DNA of 13,256 nucleotides from an uncultured Collinsella sp. (GCA_902462065.1 CABQAK010000049.1:1-13256), one strand, 5' to 3'. Positions 1 through 7,052 are shown, numbered from the stretch's first letter. Program-made: numbers and translations. Notes: generated by a model not told the origin, from the sequence alone.

Positions 1-1
1 C

Positions 2-61
2 GGCCCGGTGGCCGCGGCGCTCATGCTGCTGCAACAGTTGGGTGCGAGCGACGACGACTAA
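2..61 (+). CDS. C-terminal tail of an unidentified gene (partial)
   Basis: An open frame enters from the left edge and stops with TAA at 59-61. It encodes 19 visible residues, Ala/Leu-rich and ending in an acidic Gly-Ala-Ser-Asp-Asp-Asp tail. Too little is present to name a family. The PAP2 gene starts 57 bases later with its own ribosome binding site, so the two could be co-transcribed. The frame is supported only by being open with codon use like its neighbours. Confidence 0.45.
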   Translation, partial: GPVAAALMLLQQLGASDDD

Positions 62-117
62 CGGGTCGACGCTGCAAACAGCCCATTTAGGCACTCTGGT
101 TCCATCGAAAGGAAAGC

Positions 118-981
118 ATGTTCGGATACATCTATAAGAAAGATGTCGCCATGATCGCGGTTGTCCTGTGCCTTTGTCTGGGCGTAGGCAGTTTCTTCGA
201 TTATCAGATCTCGAGCGCGCTGTTCAATATCGGCAGCATGTACGGTCGCTTTATCGAGGCCGCCGGCGAGCTGCCGTTCGAGCTGACGGCAAGCGTCGCA
301 GGCGTCATGCTCGTGCGCGCTGTGCGTCCCGATTCCAGAGGGAGCAAATGGCTCGCCGTGCTCGGCATCCTCGTCAACGTTGGCCTGGCCGGCTACGAGA
401 TCGTCTCGTCCCTGAAGGTTGGCGGCAAACTCATCGCGGTTCAGTTGGTACTGACGTTTGTGCTGGTCATCGCTGCCAACCTTATTGTCTATCGCCTCAC
501 GCGCGCGACCGAGCCTGACGAGCTCACACGCTGGGCGCTGATGGTACTTGCCGTGTGGGTCGCTCAAGCCATTATCCTCAACGTGATCGTCAAGCCGCTG
601 TGGTCGCGTCCGCGCATGCGCGTGATCGAGGTCACGCCGGGGCTCATTTTTCAGCCGTGGTGGGTAATCGGCAATCCCGACAAGTGGGCCTATATTGCCG
701 CTGGCGTGATCAAGGACGGCTTCAAGTCGTTTGCGAGCGGACACACGGCGCACGCGGCGATCGGCCTTATGCTCGCCGGGCTTCCCGCGGCGGCCTTTAA
801 GGAAAAGCCGCCGCGCCGCCGCGTGGTCTTTTGGACGGCGGCTGTGGTCGCGGCGCTCGTCGCCTTTGGCCGTATCGTGATCGGGGCGCACTTTTTGAGT
901 GACGTGAGCTGCGGCTTTGCCCTGGTGCTGGCGCTTGAGTGCCTTGCCGCGCGCATTGCCTATCCTCACGGCGTACAATAG
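118..981 (+). CDS. PAP2-family membrane phosphatase
   Basis: This 287-residue integral membrane protein has about six hydrophobic segments (roughly residues 10-28, 55-68, 78-95, 105-125, 138-157 and 236-280). The PAP2 signature is visible in order: K159 followed by an RPR run at 164-166, the SGH motif at 207-209, and R252-x5-H258-x3-D262. In the family, SGH and the last His form the phosphotransfer site, acting on lipid phosphates or undecaprenyl pyrophosphate at the membrane. The first motif is imperfect: counting from K159, the usual K-x6-RP ends here in Arg-Met. The start is fixed by a GAAAGGA ribosome binding site at 107-113. The gene for a PLP aldolase follows 45 bases downstream, probably in the same transcript. 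The substrate cannot be read from sequence. Confidence 0.85.
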   Translation: MFGYIYKKDVAMIAVVLCLCLGVGSFFDYQISSALFNIGSMYGRFIEAAGELPFELTASVAGVMLVRAVRPDSRGSKWLAVLGILVNVGLAGYEIVSSLKVGGKLIAVQLVLTFVLVIAANLIVYRLTRATEPDELTRWALMVLAVWVAQAIILNVIVKPLWSRPRMRVIEVTPGLIFQPWWVIGNPDKWAYIAAGVIKDGFKSFASGHTAHAAIGLMLAGLPAAAFKEKPPRRRVVFWTAAVVAALVAFGRIVIGAHFLSDVSCGFALVLALECLAARIAYPHGVQ

Positions 982-1026
982 CCCCGTTTGAATCATCTGA
1001 CCGATACCCGGTAAGAGAGGATTGCC

Positions 1027-2052
1027 ATGCTCGCGTTTAACAACGATTATTCCCACGGCGCACATCCGGCAGTGCTGCAGGCGCTCGTCGACACCAACAT
1101 GGAGCCGCAGCCCGGCTACGGTACCGATGCACACACCGAGCGTGCCAAGCAGCTTATCCGCGAGGCCTGTCAGGCCCCCGATGCCGACGTGTTTTTTCTG
1201 GTGGGCGGCACGCAGGCCAACGCGACGGTGATTGACATGCTGCTCGCGCCCTACGAGGGCGTTGTTGCTGCCGAGACTGGCCACGTCGCCTGTCACGAGG
1301 CAGGCGCTATCGAGTTTGGCGGCCACAAGGTGCTCACCATCCCCGGCTACGAGGGCAAGATGCACGCCGAGGACCTCGAGAACTATATCCAGGTGTTCTA
1401 CGAAAACGAGAGCTACGAGCACACGGTGTTCCCGGGCGCTGTGTACGTGAGCCTATCGACCGAGTACGGCACGCTGTACTCCAAGGCCGAGCTCGCGGCG
1501 ATTCATGCGGTGTGCCAGAAGCGTGAGATTCCGCTGTTTGTGGACGGCGCTCGCCTGGCCTATGCGCTGGCGGCCGATGAGTGCGACATCACCCTGCCCG
1601 AGCTGGCGCAGCTGTGTGACGTGTTCTACATTGGCGGCACCAAGTGCGGCGCGCTTTGCGGCGAGGCCGTGGTGTTTTGCGGTATGCACGCCCCGGTGCA
1701 TCCCATTCCGCGCATTAAGCAGCACGGCGCGCTGTTGGCCAAGGGCCGCCTGACGGGCGTGCAGTTTGAGGCGCTCTTTACCGATGGTCTGTATTTTGAG
1801 ATTGGCCGTCAGGCGATTGAGACCGCTCAGGCGCTGCGTCGCGTGCTGCACGAGCGCGGCTACCAGTTCTTCTTGGAGACGCCGACCAACCAGCAGTTCG
1901 TGATTCTGCCCAACGAGGACATGGCCCGCATTCGCGAGCATACCTCGATCGAGTACTGGGAAAAGTACGACGAGACCCACACGGTAGTGCGTTTTTGCAC
2001 CAGCTGGGCTACGACGCAGGAGGATATCGACGCGTTGGCGGCTGTCCTGTAG
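1027..2052 (+). CDS. Threonine aldolase-family PLP enzyme (LtaE-like, beta-eliminating lyase fold)
   Basis: The 341-residue product matches low-specificity L-threonine aldolases in length and layout. The N-terminus carries the family's NDYSxGAHP signature (residues 6-14), followed by a PGYG segment near 29. A GGTQAN loop at 60-65 should bind the PLP phosphate, DGAR at 173-176 should hold the pyridine nitrogen, and K206 in GGTKCGA is the likely Schiff-base lysine. In the family these enzymes cleave L-threonine or L-allo-threonine to glycine and acetaldehyde in the cytoplasm. The start follows an AAGAGAGG ribosome binding site (1013-1020). A strong terminator lies just downstream (2071-2114), closing the PAP2-aldolase unit. 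A related beta-hydroxy amino acid aldolase activity is possible. Confidence 0.87.
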   Translation: MLAFNNDYSHGAHPAVLQALVDTNMEPQPGYGTDAHTERAKQLIREACQAPDADVFFLVGGTQANATVIDMLLAPYEGVVAAETGHVACHEAGAIEFGGHKVLTIPGYEGKMHAEDLENYIQVFYENESYEHTVFPGAVYVSLSTEYGTLYSKAELAAIHAVCQKREIPLFVDGARLAYALAADECDITLPELAQLCDVFYIGGTKCGALCGEAVVFCGMHAPVHPIPRIKQHGALLAKGRLTGVQFEALFTDGLYFEIGRQAIETAQALRRVLHERGYQFFLETPTNQQFVILPNEDMARIREHTSIEYWEKYDETHTVVRFCTSWATTQEDIDALAAVL

Positions 2053-2070
2053 CCTGATGTAATGACGAGG

Positions 2071-2114
2071 GGCCGCCTTGCGCTGGTTTTGGCGCAGGGT
2101 GGCCTTTGCTTTTG
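2071..2114 (+). terminator. Rho-independent terminator after the aldolase gene
   Basis: A 13-bp stem pairs 2071-2083 with 2092-2104 (two G-U wobbles) around an 8-base loop. It is followed by the T-rich tract TTTGCTTTTG. It ends the aldolase transcript, and the tract runs directly into the ribosome binding site of the acetyltransferase gene. Confidence 0.8.
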
Positions 2115-2129
2115 GGGGAGAAGGGTTGT

Positions 2130-2720
2130 ATGACCGAGATGTCCGAGCCGACGATTCGCCTGGCGACGCCCGATGATGCGCCGGCGTTGCTTGCCATCTA
2201 TGAACCGTATGTGCGCCAGACGGCGATTACCTGCGAATACGAGGTGCCGAGCGTTGAGGAGTTCGCCGGGCGCATCGAACGCACGCTCAAGCGCTATCCG
2301 TATCTGGTGATGGAGCTGGACGGGCGTCCGGTAGGCTATGCCTATGTGAGCCCGCTTAACAGCCGCGAGGCATACGACTGGTCGGTCGAGACGTCGATTT
2401 ATCTGGCGCGCGATGTGCGCCATGGCGGGCTGGGCCGCAAGCTGCACGACGCGCTCAAGCAGTGCCTGATCGCGATGGGCATCACCAACATGTGCGCGCT
2501 CATTGCCGTGCCGCACGACAAGGACGACGAATACCTGACGCACAACAGTCAGGATTTCCATGCCCATATGGGATATCGCCTGGTGGGCGCCTTCGATCGC
2601 TGCGCCCAAAAGTTTGGCCGCTGGTACGACATGTGCTGGATGGAGCTGGTCCTGGCCGAGCGCGTTCCTAACCAACCTAAGCCAACCTGGTTCCCCGACC
2701 TCCCCAAACCTACCATTTAG
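2130..2720 (+). CDS. GNAT N-acetyltransferase, phosphinothricin acetyltransferase (PAT/MddA) type
   Basis: This 196-residue cytoplasmic acetyltransferase has the layout of the phosphinothricin/methionine-sulfone acetyltransferase group. An IRLATPDDAPAL first strand is at 9-20, a YPYLVMELDGRPVGYAY core at 56-72, an acetyl-CoA pyrophosphate loop RHGGLGRKL at 97-105, and the typical KFGRWYDMCWM near the C-terminus (161-171). Family members acetylate the alpha-amine of amino-acid analogues. The real substrate here is unknown. I chose ATG 2130 because a GGAGAAGGG ribosome binding site (2117-2125) precedes it. The upstream in-frame TTG at 2106 falls in the terminator tract. The last few codons and the TAG stop lie inside a palindromic repeat (2708-2742) shared with the end of the convergent regulator gene, and the Pro/Lys/Thr tail looks like an extension. 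Confidence 0.87.
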   Translation: MTEMSEPTIRLATPDDAPALLAIYEPYVRQTAITCEYEVPSVEEFAGRIERTLKRYPYLVMELDGRPVGYAYVSPLNSREAYDWSVETSIYLARDVRHGGLGRKLHDALKQCLIAMGITNMCALIAVPHDKDDEYLTHNSQDFHAHMGYRLVGAFDRCAQKFGRWYDMCWMELVLAERVPNQPKPTWFPDLPKPTI

Positions 2721-2742
2721 GGACAGGTTTATTTTGGCAGGT
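2708..2742. repeat. Palindromic repeat, CCTACCAAAA family, copy 1 (inverted orientation)
   Basis: ACCTACCATTT (2708-2718) faces TTTTGGCAGGT (2732-2742), with a GGGACAGGTTTA centre. Read on the minus strand it matches the copies at 10013-10057 and 12149-12192. It contains the stop codon of the acetyltransferase gene and touches the stop codon of the convergent gntR1. As a hairpin it could terminate transcription from both sides. Confidence 0.75.
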
Positions 2743-3464
2743 TAGCCGATGGGCTCGGTGTATTTGGCGCGGTCGGTGCGCTGGATGCGCTTGGAGACAT
2801 GGAGCGGGCGGCCGTCGGTGTCGTAGACGTAGTCGGTGATCAGGATCAGCGCCTGCCCGCGCTCGACGTTGAGCAAAAACGCCTCGTTTTGCGAGGCATA
2901 GCACACCTCAAAGGTCTTGTGCCCCTGTGCCGGCGCGCGATGGAATTCTTGACGCAGCGTGGCGTAGAGCGAACCGTTGATATCGCGATCGATGAGTGCC
3001 TCAAAGCTCGGTGGTAGATAGGTGGTCTCCAGGCACAGTGGCGCATCGTCCAGATAACGCAGACGGACAAGTTTGACGAGCTTGCTGCCCACGGCGGCAT
3101 CAAAGAACTTGGCTATGCTGCCGCCCGCCTTGGTAAAGCCCGAGTCCACCGTGCGCGTGGTGGGCTTCATGCCCTGACCCTGGACCTGCGCCGTATAGCT
3201 CGAAAACACCAGGTTGTTCTCGTGGAGCGCCGGCGTGTCGGCCACAAAGGCGCCGCGCCCGCGCTCGGTTCGAACCAGACCCTCATCAACGAGCACCTTA
3301 AGGGCATGGCGTACGGTGCTGCGCGACAGCCCCGATTCGTCCATGAGTTCCATCTCGGACGGCAGCTTGTCTCCGCGCGCGTAGGTGCCGGCGGCGATGC
3401 GGTCGCGCAACATGCCCGCCAAGCGCTCGTACTGGCTCAGTTTCTTTTTAGATGAAGCGTTCAT
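2742..3464 (-). CDS. GntR-family regulator 1, HutC/FrlR subfamily (wHTH + UTRA)
   Basis: The 240-residue protein has an N-terminal winged helix (about 10-75) with the GntR pattern GDKLPSEMELMDESGLSRSTVRHAL at 31-55 (split here as GDKLPSEMEL then MDESGLSRSTVRHAL) and the wing RTERGRGAFV at 65-74. A C-terminal UTRA ligand-binding domain occupies about 95-235. In this subfamily UTRA binds a phosphorylated sugar or amino-sugar metabolite and releases the DNA. It is divergent from SIS deglycase 1, and a near-identical 17-bp sequence lies just upstream of each gene (3475-3491 and 3614-3630). I infer control of itself and SIS1. The ribosome binding site is weak (an AGG about 10 bases before the ATG), which suits a low-level regulator. 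Confidence 0.9.
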   Translation of the reverse strand: MNASSKKKLSQYERLAGMLRDRIAAGTYARGDKLPSEMELMDESGLSRSTVRHALKVLVDEGLVRTERGRGAFVADTPALHENNLVFSSYTAQVQGQGMKPTTRTVDSGFTKAGGSIAKFFDAAVGSKLVKLVRLRYLDDAPLCLETTYLPPSFEALIDRDINGSLYATLRQEFHRAPAQGHKTFEVCYASQNEAFLLNVERGQALILITDYVYDTDGRPLHVSKRIQRTDRAKYTEPIG

Positions 3465-3474
3465 GCGATCAACC

Positions 3475-3491
3475 TGTATCTAACTTGTATG
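3475..3491. promoter_or_regulatory. Putative GntR1 operator, gntR1-proximal copy
   Basis: TGTATCTAACTTGTATG is a direct repeat of TGTAT units with an 11-bp period. It lies 10 bases upstream of the gntR1 start and matches the SIS1-proximal copy in 16 of 17 bases. Two copies at opposite ends of a divergent gap, each next to a start codon, suggest autoregulation. Assignment to GntR1 is inferred from position. Confidence 0.6.
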
Positions 3492-3613
3492 AATATCTAA
3501 TCAGGCATGTATTCAATACGACAACAAAACCGCTGGTAGCCAATTATCAAAAACCGCATCAGCAAAATTTCTAAGACAAATATAGCATACAACTAGTCGA
3601 CATAACCAAAACA

Positions 3614-3630
3614 TGTATGTAACTTGTATG
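3614..3630. promoter_or_regulatory. Putative GntR1 operator, SIS1-proximal copy
   Basis: TGTATGTAACTTGTATG sits 39 bases before the SIS1 start, where it could block transcription from an AT-rich leader. A weaker related half site in inverse orientation, CATACAACTAG, is at 3586-3596. A TGTATTCAATACG dyad is at 3508-3520 in the same 205-bp gap. No convincing -35/-10 pair could be fixed here. Confidence 0.6.
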
Positions 3631-3669
3631 CCATCGAGAGCATCAAACGAGAAGAAAGGCTGATGCGCG

Positions 3670-4662
3670 ATGACTACTCAGGAACAGGTTAAGGACGTCG
3701 TCTCCCAGGTTTTGGCTGACAAGGCAGACAAGGGCGGCATCAAGCGCGTCGTGTGGATTGGCGCCGGCGGATCCAACGGCGGCAACTATCCTGCCCAGTA
3801 CTTTATGGAGCACGAGGCCACGCAGGTCGTGAGCTCCAGCTATACCAGCAACGAGTTCGTGCACGCAACCCCTGCCTACGTTAACGAGAACACCCTGGCC
3901 GTCGTCGTGTCCATGCGCGGCACCAAGGAGACCATCGTCGCCGCACAGGTCGCCAAGGACCACGGCGCCAGCACCATCGCCATCTATGTTGACGAGTCCG
4001 GCCTCACCGAGGTCTGCGACTACAAGATCCAGTATGACAGCCTGGCCGTCGACGAGTCCTGCATGGGCCGCACCAACTCCGCCGTCGTGACCATGATCGC
4101 CATGGAGCTTACGCAGCAGACCGAGGGCTATGCCGAGTACGAGACCGCCATGGCCGCCTTCGACTTGGTCGACCCTATCTATCGCAAGGCCGTCGAGTAC
4201 ACTCGTCCGCTCGCTGCCAAGTGGGCCGAGCAGAACGCCGACAAGCCCTGCATCAACGTCATGGCTCAGGGCCCGCTCTTTGGTGCCGCCTACGTCTTTA
4301 GCATCTGCAACGTGCAGGAGATGCTGCAGATCGACTCCTGCACCATCAACACCTGCGACTTCTTCCACGGCCCCTTCGAGATTCTGGACAAGCGCACCTC
4401 GCTGTTCCAGCTCATCAGCGTCGGTCGCAGCCGCTGCAACGACGAGCGCGGCATCCGCTTCGTCAACCAGTACGGTGGCGAGCGCGTCTATCAGCTCGAC
4501 GCCAAGGAGCTCGGCCTCAATGACATCAAGGACAGCGTGAGCGAATACTTCAACCACCTGATCTTTGCCCCGATTCTCAACAACGTGTACATGCGCGCGC
4601 TCTCTGCCGTCACCCACAAGGACTACATGACGCGCCGCTACATGTGGAAGCTTGATTACTAA
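3670..4662 (+). CDS. SIS-domain deglycase 1 (FrlB/GfrE/GfrF-like)
   Basis: This 330-residue protein is built of two SIS (sugar isomerase) domains, as in the Amadori-product deglycases FrlB, GfrE and GfrF. These split fructoselysine- or glucoselysine-6-phosphate into a hexose-6-phosphate and the amine. The first domain carries WIGAGGSNGG (29-38) and the sugar-phosphate loop SMRGTKETI (81-89). The second has the NTCDFFHGPFEI motif (227-238). The C-terminal RRYMWKLDY (322-330) resembles the RRYxxxxxY end I recall for FrlB. At the place of the general-base Glu of GlmS-type isomerases it has Asp (D230), unlike SIS2. Start 3670 follows AAAGG at 3655-3659; the ATG at 3663 is out of frame and opens only nine codons. 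It is alone behind a divergent regulator. The exact substrate is unproven. Confidence 0.88.
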   Translation: MTTQEQVKDVVSQVLADKADKGGIKRVVWIGAGGSNGGNYPAQYFMEHEATQVVSSSYTSNEFVHATPAYVNENTLAVVVSMRGTKETIVAAQVAKDHGASTIAIYVDESGLTEVCDYKIQYDSLAVDESCMGRTNSAVVTMIAMELTQQTEGYAEYETAMAAFDLVDPIYRKAVEYTRPLAAKWAEQNADKPCINVMAQGPLFGAAYVFSICNVQEMLQIDSCTINTCDFFHGPFEILDKRTSLFQLISVGRSRCNDERGIRFVNQYGGERVYQLDAKELGLNDIKDSVSEYFNHLIFAPILNNVYMRALSAVTHKDYMTRRYMWKLDY

Positions 4663-4707
4663 GGGATAGAGCAGCCTGGCAACCCATATGAGGTTGGGGC
4701 TTAGACG

Positions 4708-4751
4708 TTGGGGACGTTCTTAAATGGCTAGTCATTTAAGAACGTCCCCAA
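4708..4751. repeat. GGGGACGTTC palindrome (REP-like)
   Basis: TTGGGGACGTTCTTAAATG (4708-4726) is followed after 6 bases by its perfect 19-bp reverse complement (4733-4751). There is no T tract on the plus side, so it is a poor plus-strand terminator. It resembles the short GGGGAC-bearing palindromes mobilised by REP-associated transposases in other bacteria. A half copy lies at 13201-13220. Confidence 0.75.
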
Positions 4752-4795
4752 TGAGTATGTGAGGAAGCAGATTTTTCCGCTCGCCGATTTGTGTC

Positions 4796-4823
4796 TTGAA
4801 AAATGTATATAACGACTATAACG
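4796..4823 (+). promoter_or_regulatory. Promoter with overlapping CGTTATA-type operator, upstream of the DMT gene
   Basis: A -35-like TTGAAA (4796-4801) and a -10-like TATAAC (4817-4822) are 15 bases apart. The -10 lies inside a direct repeat, TATAACG at 4808-4814 and again at 4817-4823. On the minus strand this reads CGTTATAGTCGTTATA, the same 16-bp pattern found before the PTS operon and before gntR2. A repressor bound here would block RNA polymerase. Confidence 0.55.
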
Positions 4824-4863
4824 TAGTGTGAAACATATTGGAAACAATACCGAGGGGGCTGCG

Positions 4864-5946
4864 TTGAAGAAAAGCAATCTGGGCTATGTGCTGGTGCTGG
4901 TCGCCGCGCTTATGTGGGGCAGCATCGGAATCTTTGTAAACGGCATCTCGGCCATGGGCGTTTCGTCCCAGAGCATGGCCGCCTTTCGCTTGTTGGTCGG
5001 AGCGCTTATCTTGGCGCCGGTCCTGATGTTTATGGGCTGCCGTCCGGGTGAGGGGTCTACCGTGGCTCAGGGTCCCCTGGCCCTGTTCAAGGCAAGCCCT
5101 AAAGAGCTTGTTCCCTGCGCACTTGTCGGTATCGTTGGTCTGGCCGCCGCCAACACCTGCTATTACGAGTGCATGGGCGAGGTCGGCATGTCCACGGCCT
5201 CGGTGCTGCTCTATACCTCGCCGGTGTTTGGCGTCGTGCTCGGTCGCGTGCTTTATCGCGAGGACGTGACCCCCAACAAGCTCGTTGCCATTGTCTTCAA
5301 CATCGTTGGCTGCGTGCTTGCAGTGACCAATGGCGACCTTTCCGGTTTTCATTTTTCGGTTTGGGGCGTCACGTCGGGCGTGATTGCGGGCTTTTGTGGT
5401 GCGTCGCTCGCGGTGTTTAGCCGGATAGCAACCAAGACGGTCCACCCGCTGGCTGTCACGTTTTGGGGCTTTGTTTTTGGCGGTGCGGTTATGGCAGCTA
5501 TCGCGGCTCCGTGGCCGGATGTCGCCGCGGCAATGTCGCCACAGCTGCTGCTGTTGTTCCTTGGCTTTGGACTCATCCCCACAGCCGTGGCTTACATCTT
5601 ATATATGCAGGGTCTGTCCATGGGGCTCGAGACATCGAAAGTTCCCGTCGTAATGTCTTTCGAGACGGTCGTCACCGTACTGGTGGGCATTGGTGTCTAT
5701 GCCGAGCCCGCCGGCGCGATCAAGGTTCTGGGCATTGTGCTGGTGCTCGCGTCCATCCTGATCATGAACACCGACTTCTCCAAGCTGCGCAACAGCGTGT
5801 TTGTCGGTCATGTCGTTGAGAGTATGACCTTTAAGCCCAACGCGTGGTGGACCGAAAAATCTCAGGACATGGATCTGTTCCGCGAGCGCACCGGCATCGC
5901 GCTGGAGCCCACCGTGCAGGAAAGCCCCTGGTACTTCGTGCGATAA
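4864..5946 (+). CDS. DMT-superfamily transporter with two EamA domains
   Basis: The protein has 360 residues from a TTG start and about ten membrane segments in two EamA halves (roughly 6-155 and 163-302). The first half carries the ALMWGSIGIFVNG signature (15-27), and each half has a Pro-containing helix (LLYTSPVFG at 115-123). DMT carriers usually export amino acids or metabolites. Near a deglycase locus, export of the released amine or lysine is an inference. I chose TTG 4864 because GAGGGGG at 4852-4858 gives normal spacing. The upstream in-frame GTG at 4828 sits just past the operator and lacks a ribosome binding site. A hydrophilic tail of about 55 residues (306-360), rich in Trp and charged residues, exceeds the usual family end. 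The promoter shares its operator motif with the PTS operon. Confidence 0.87.
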   Translation: MKKSNLGYVLVLVAALMWGSIGIFVNGISAMGVSSQSMAAFRLLVGALILAPVLMFMGCRPGEGSTVAQGPLALFKASPKELVPCALVGIVGLAAANTCYYECMGEVGMSTASVLLYTSPVFGVVLGRVLYREDVTPNKLVAIVFNIVGCVLAVTNGDLSGFHFSVWGVTSGVIAGFCGASLAVFSRIATKTVHPLAVTFWGFVFGGAVMAAIAAPWPDVAAAMSPQLLLLFLGFGLIPTAVAYILYMQGLSMGLETSKVPVVMSFETVVTVLVGIGVYAEPAGAIKVLGIVLVLASILIMNTDFSKLRNSVFVGHVVESMTFKPNAWWTEKSQDMDLFRERTGIALEPTVQESPWYFVR

Positions 5947-6084
5947 GGGATTGGCGCGGCGTCTGATCGGGCACCGCCTGGCCAGCGCCGACCTGCCCTG
6001 CGCCAACGTTACGAGTACGTTAAACCCGTCAACGGTCGATTTTCATCCGCGAACGGTCTTTATACTAATTAGCAATATAAGCAA

Positions 6085-6112
6085 CGTATAAGACGTTATA
6101 ATGACCATAACG
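6085..6112 (+). promoter_or_regulatory. PTS operon promoter (-10) and CGTTATA-type operator
   Basis: CGTATAAGACGTTATA (6085-6100) repeats a CGTTATA-like unit with a 9-bp period. A perfect -10, TATAAT, lies at 6097-6102 inside it. An inverted CATAACG follows at 6106-6112. No good -35 is visible, so the promoter may need an activator or use another -10 nearby (TATACT at 6061-6066). Confidence 0.55.
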
Positions 6113-6128
6113 AAAAGGAGGAGGCAAG

Positions 6129-7052
6129 ATGAATCAGATCATTCTCGCATCTCATGGCGGCCTGGCCGCAGGCGCCAAAGACACGCTCGAGATGGTTCTC
6201 GGCGACGTGTCGAACGTCCACGTCGTGTCGCTTGCTCGTGACGACAAGGAGCCCATCACCAATAAGGTGGACGCCATGATCGCCACGTTCAACGCGGACG
6301 ACACCGTCTATGTGCTGACCGATATGCTCGGCAGCTCGGTCAACAACAACATGGTCGAGCTTTCCAAGAACGGCACGAAGTTCACGGTTGTCAGCGGTTT
6401 CAACATCCCGCTAGCGCTCACGCTTGCTATGAGCCCCGTCCCCGTCAAGGGCGCCGAGCTCGCGGCCCTCATCAACGAGGCCCGCACCGGTCTGACCAAC
6501 CCCAACGCGCCGGTCGAGGTCGCCGCGGCTCCTGCCAAGAAGGCCAAGGCGTCCCGTCACAGCTCCGGTCCCGCCAAGATCGTCCTCGCACGTCTTGACT
6601 ACCGTCTGCTGCACGGCCAGGTCGTCTTTACCTGGACCACCAAGGTTCAGGCCGAGCGCATCATCGTCGTCGACAACGCTGCCGCCAACGATGACATCAA
6701 GAAGGGCGCTCTTAAGCTGGCCAAGCCCCAGGGCGTGCGCCTGAACGTCTTCACCGTCGAGCGTGCCCTCGCCAAGATGGACAAGCTCAACACCCTCGGC
6801 GAGCGCGTCATGTTCGTCTTTGGCAACACTGCCGAGATGCTGCAGTTCTGCCAGGGCTACAAGCTCGACGCCATCAACCTGGGCGCCACCGCCAACCACG
6901 ACGGTGCCGATCAGGTCGGCGGCAAGGACAGCTCCGTCTTCCTCGACGCCACCCAGAAGGCCGACGTCAACCAGCTGCTCGACATGGGCATCAAGCTCTA
7001 TGTTCAGCAGACCCCTACGTATCAGAGCGTCGACATCGACGCCAAGCTGTAA
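6129..7052 (+). CDS. PTS mannose-family fused EIIA-EIIB protein
   Basis: The 307-residue protein joins two cytoplasmic PTS domains. Residues 1-125 are EIIA of the mannose family, with the phosphorylated H9 in IILASHGGLAAG. Residues 128-148 are an Ala/Pro/Lys-rich linker. Residues 149-307 are EIIB, with H162 in the RLLHGQV motif. Phosphate should pass from HPr to H9, to H162, then to the sugar carried by EIIC-EIID. A very strong AAGGAGGAGG ribosome binding site (6115-6124) sets the start. It is the first gene of the PTS operon, with EIIC 36 bases on. Lysines are almost all AAG and most codons end in C or G, as in highly expressed genes. Sequence alone does not give the sugar; the flanking SIS deglycases suggest a glycated amine. 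Confidence 0.93.
   Translation: MNQIILASHGGLAAGAKDTLEMVLGDVSNVHVVSLARDDKEPITNKVDAMIATFNADDTVYVLTDMLGSSVNNNMVELSKNGTKFTVVSGFNIPLALTLAMSPVPVKGAELAALINEARTGLTNPNAPVEVAAAPAKKAKASRHSSGPAKIVLARLDYRLLHGQVVFTWTTKVQAERIIVVDNAAANDDIKKGALKLAKPQGVRLNVFTVERALAKMDKLNTLGERVMFVFGNTAEMLQFCQGYKLDAINLGATANHDGADQVGGKDSSVFLDATQKADVNQLLDMGIKLYVQQTPTYQSVDIDAKL

Noticed and set aside
58..1422. Minus-strand open frame of 454 codons opposite the PAP2 and aldolase genes
   Set aside because: It is antisense to two genes with clear motifs and ribosome binding sites. Such long shadows are common in GC-rich DNA, and its product shows no recognisable family.
3663..3692. Nine-codon ORF starting at ATG 3663 as a leader peptide for SIS1
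   Set aside because: It overlaps the SIS1 start in another frame and has no attenuator-like codons or hairpin. It is probably chance.
3643..4617. Minus-strand 324-codon open frame opposite SIS1, and similar ones opposite SIS2, EIIC and YitT
   Set aside because: Low-complexity Gly/Val/Asp/His-rich translations mirror the strong codon bias of the real genes. No motif or ribosome binding site supports them.
4828..4863. GTG at 4828 as the start of the DMT protein
   Set aside because: It directly follows the operator/-10 and has no ribosome binding site. TTG 4864 has GAGGGGG at good spacing and gives a normal N-terminus.
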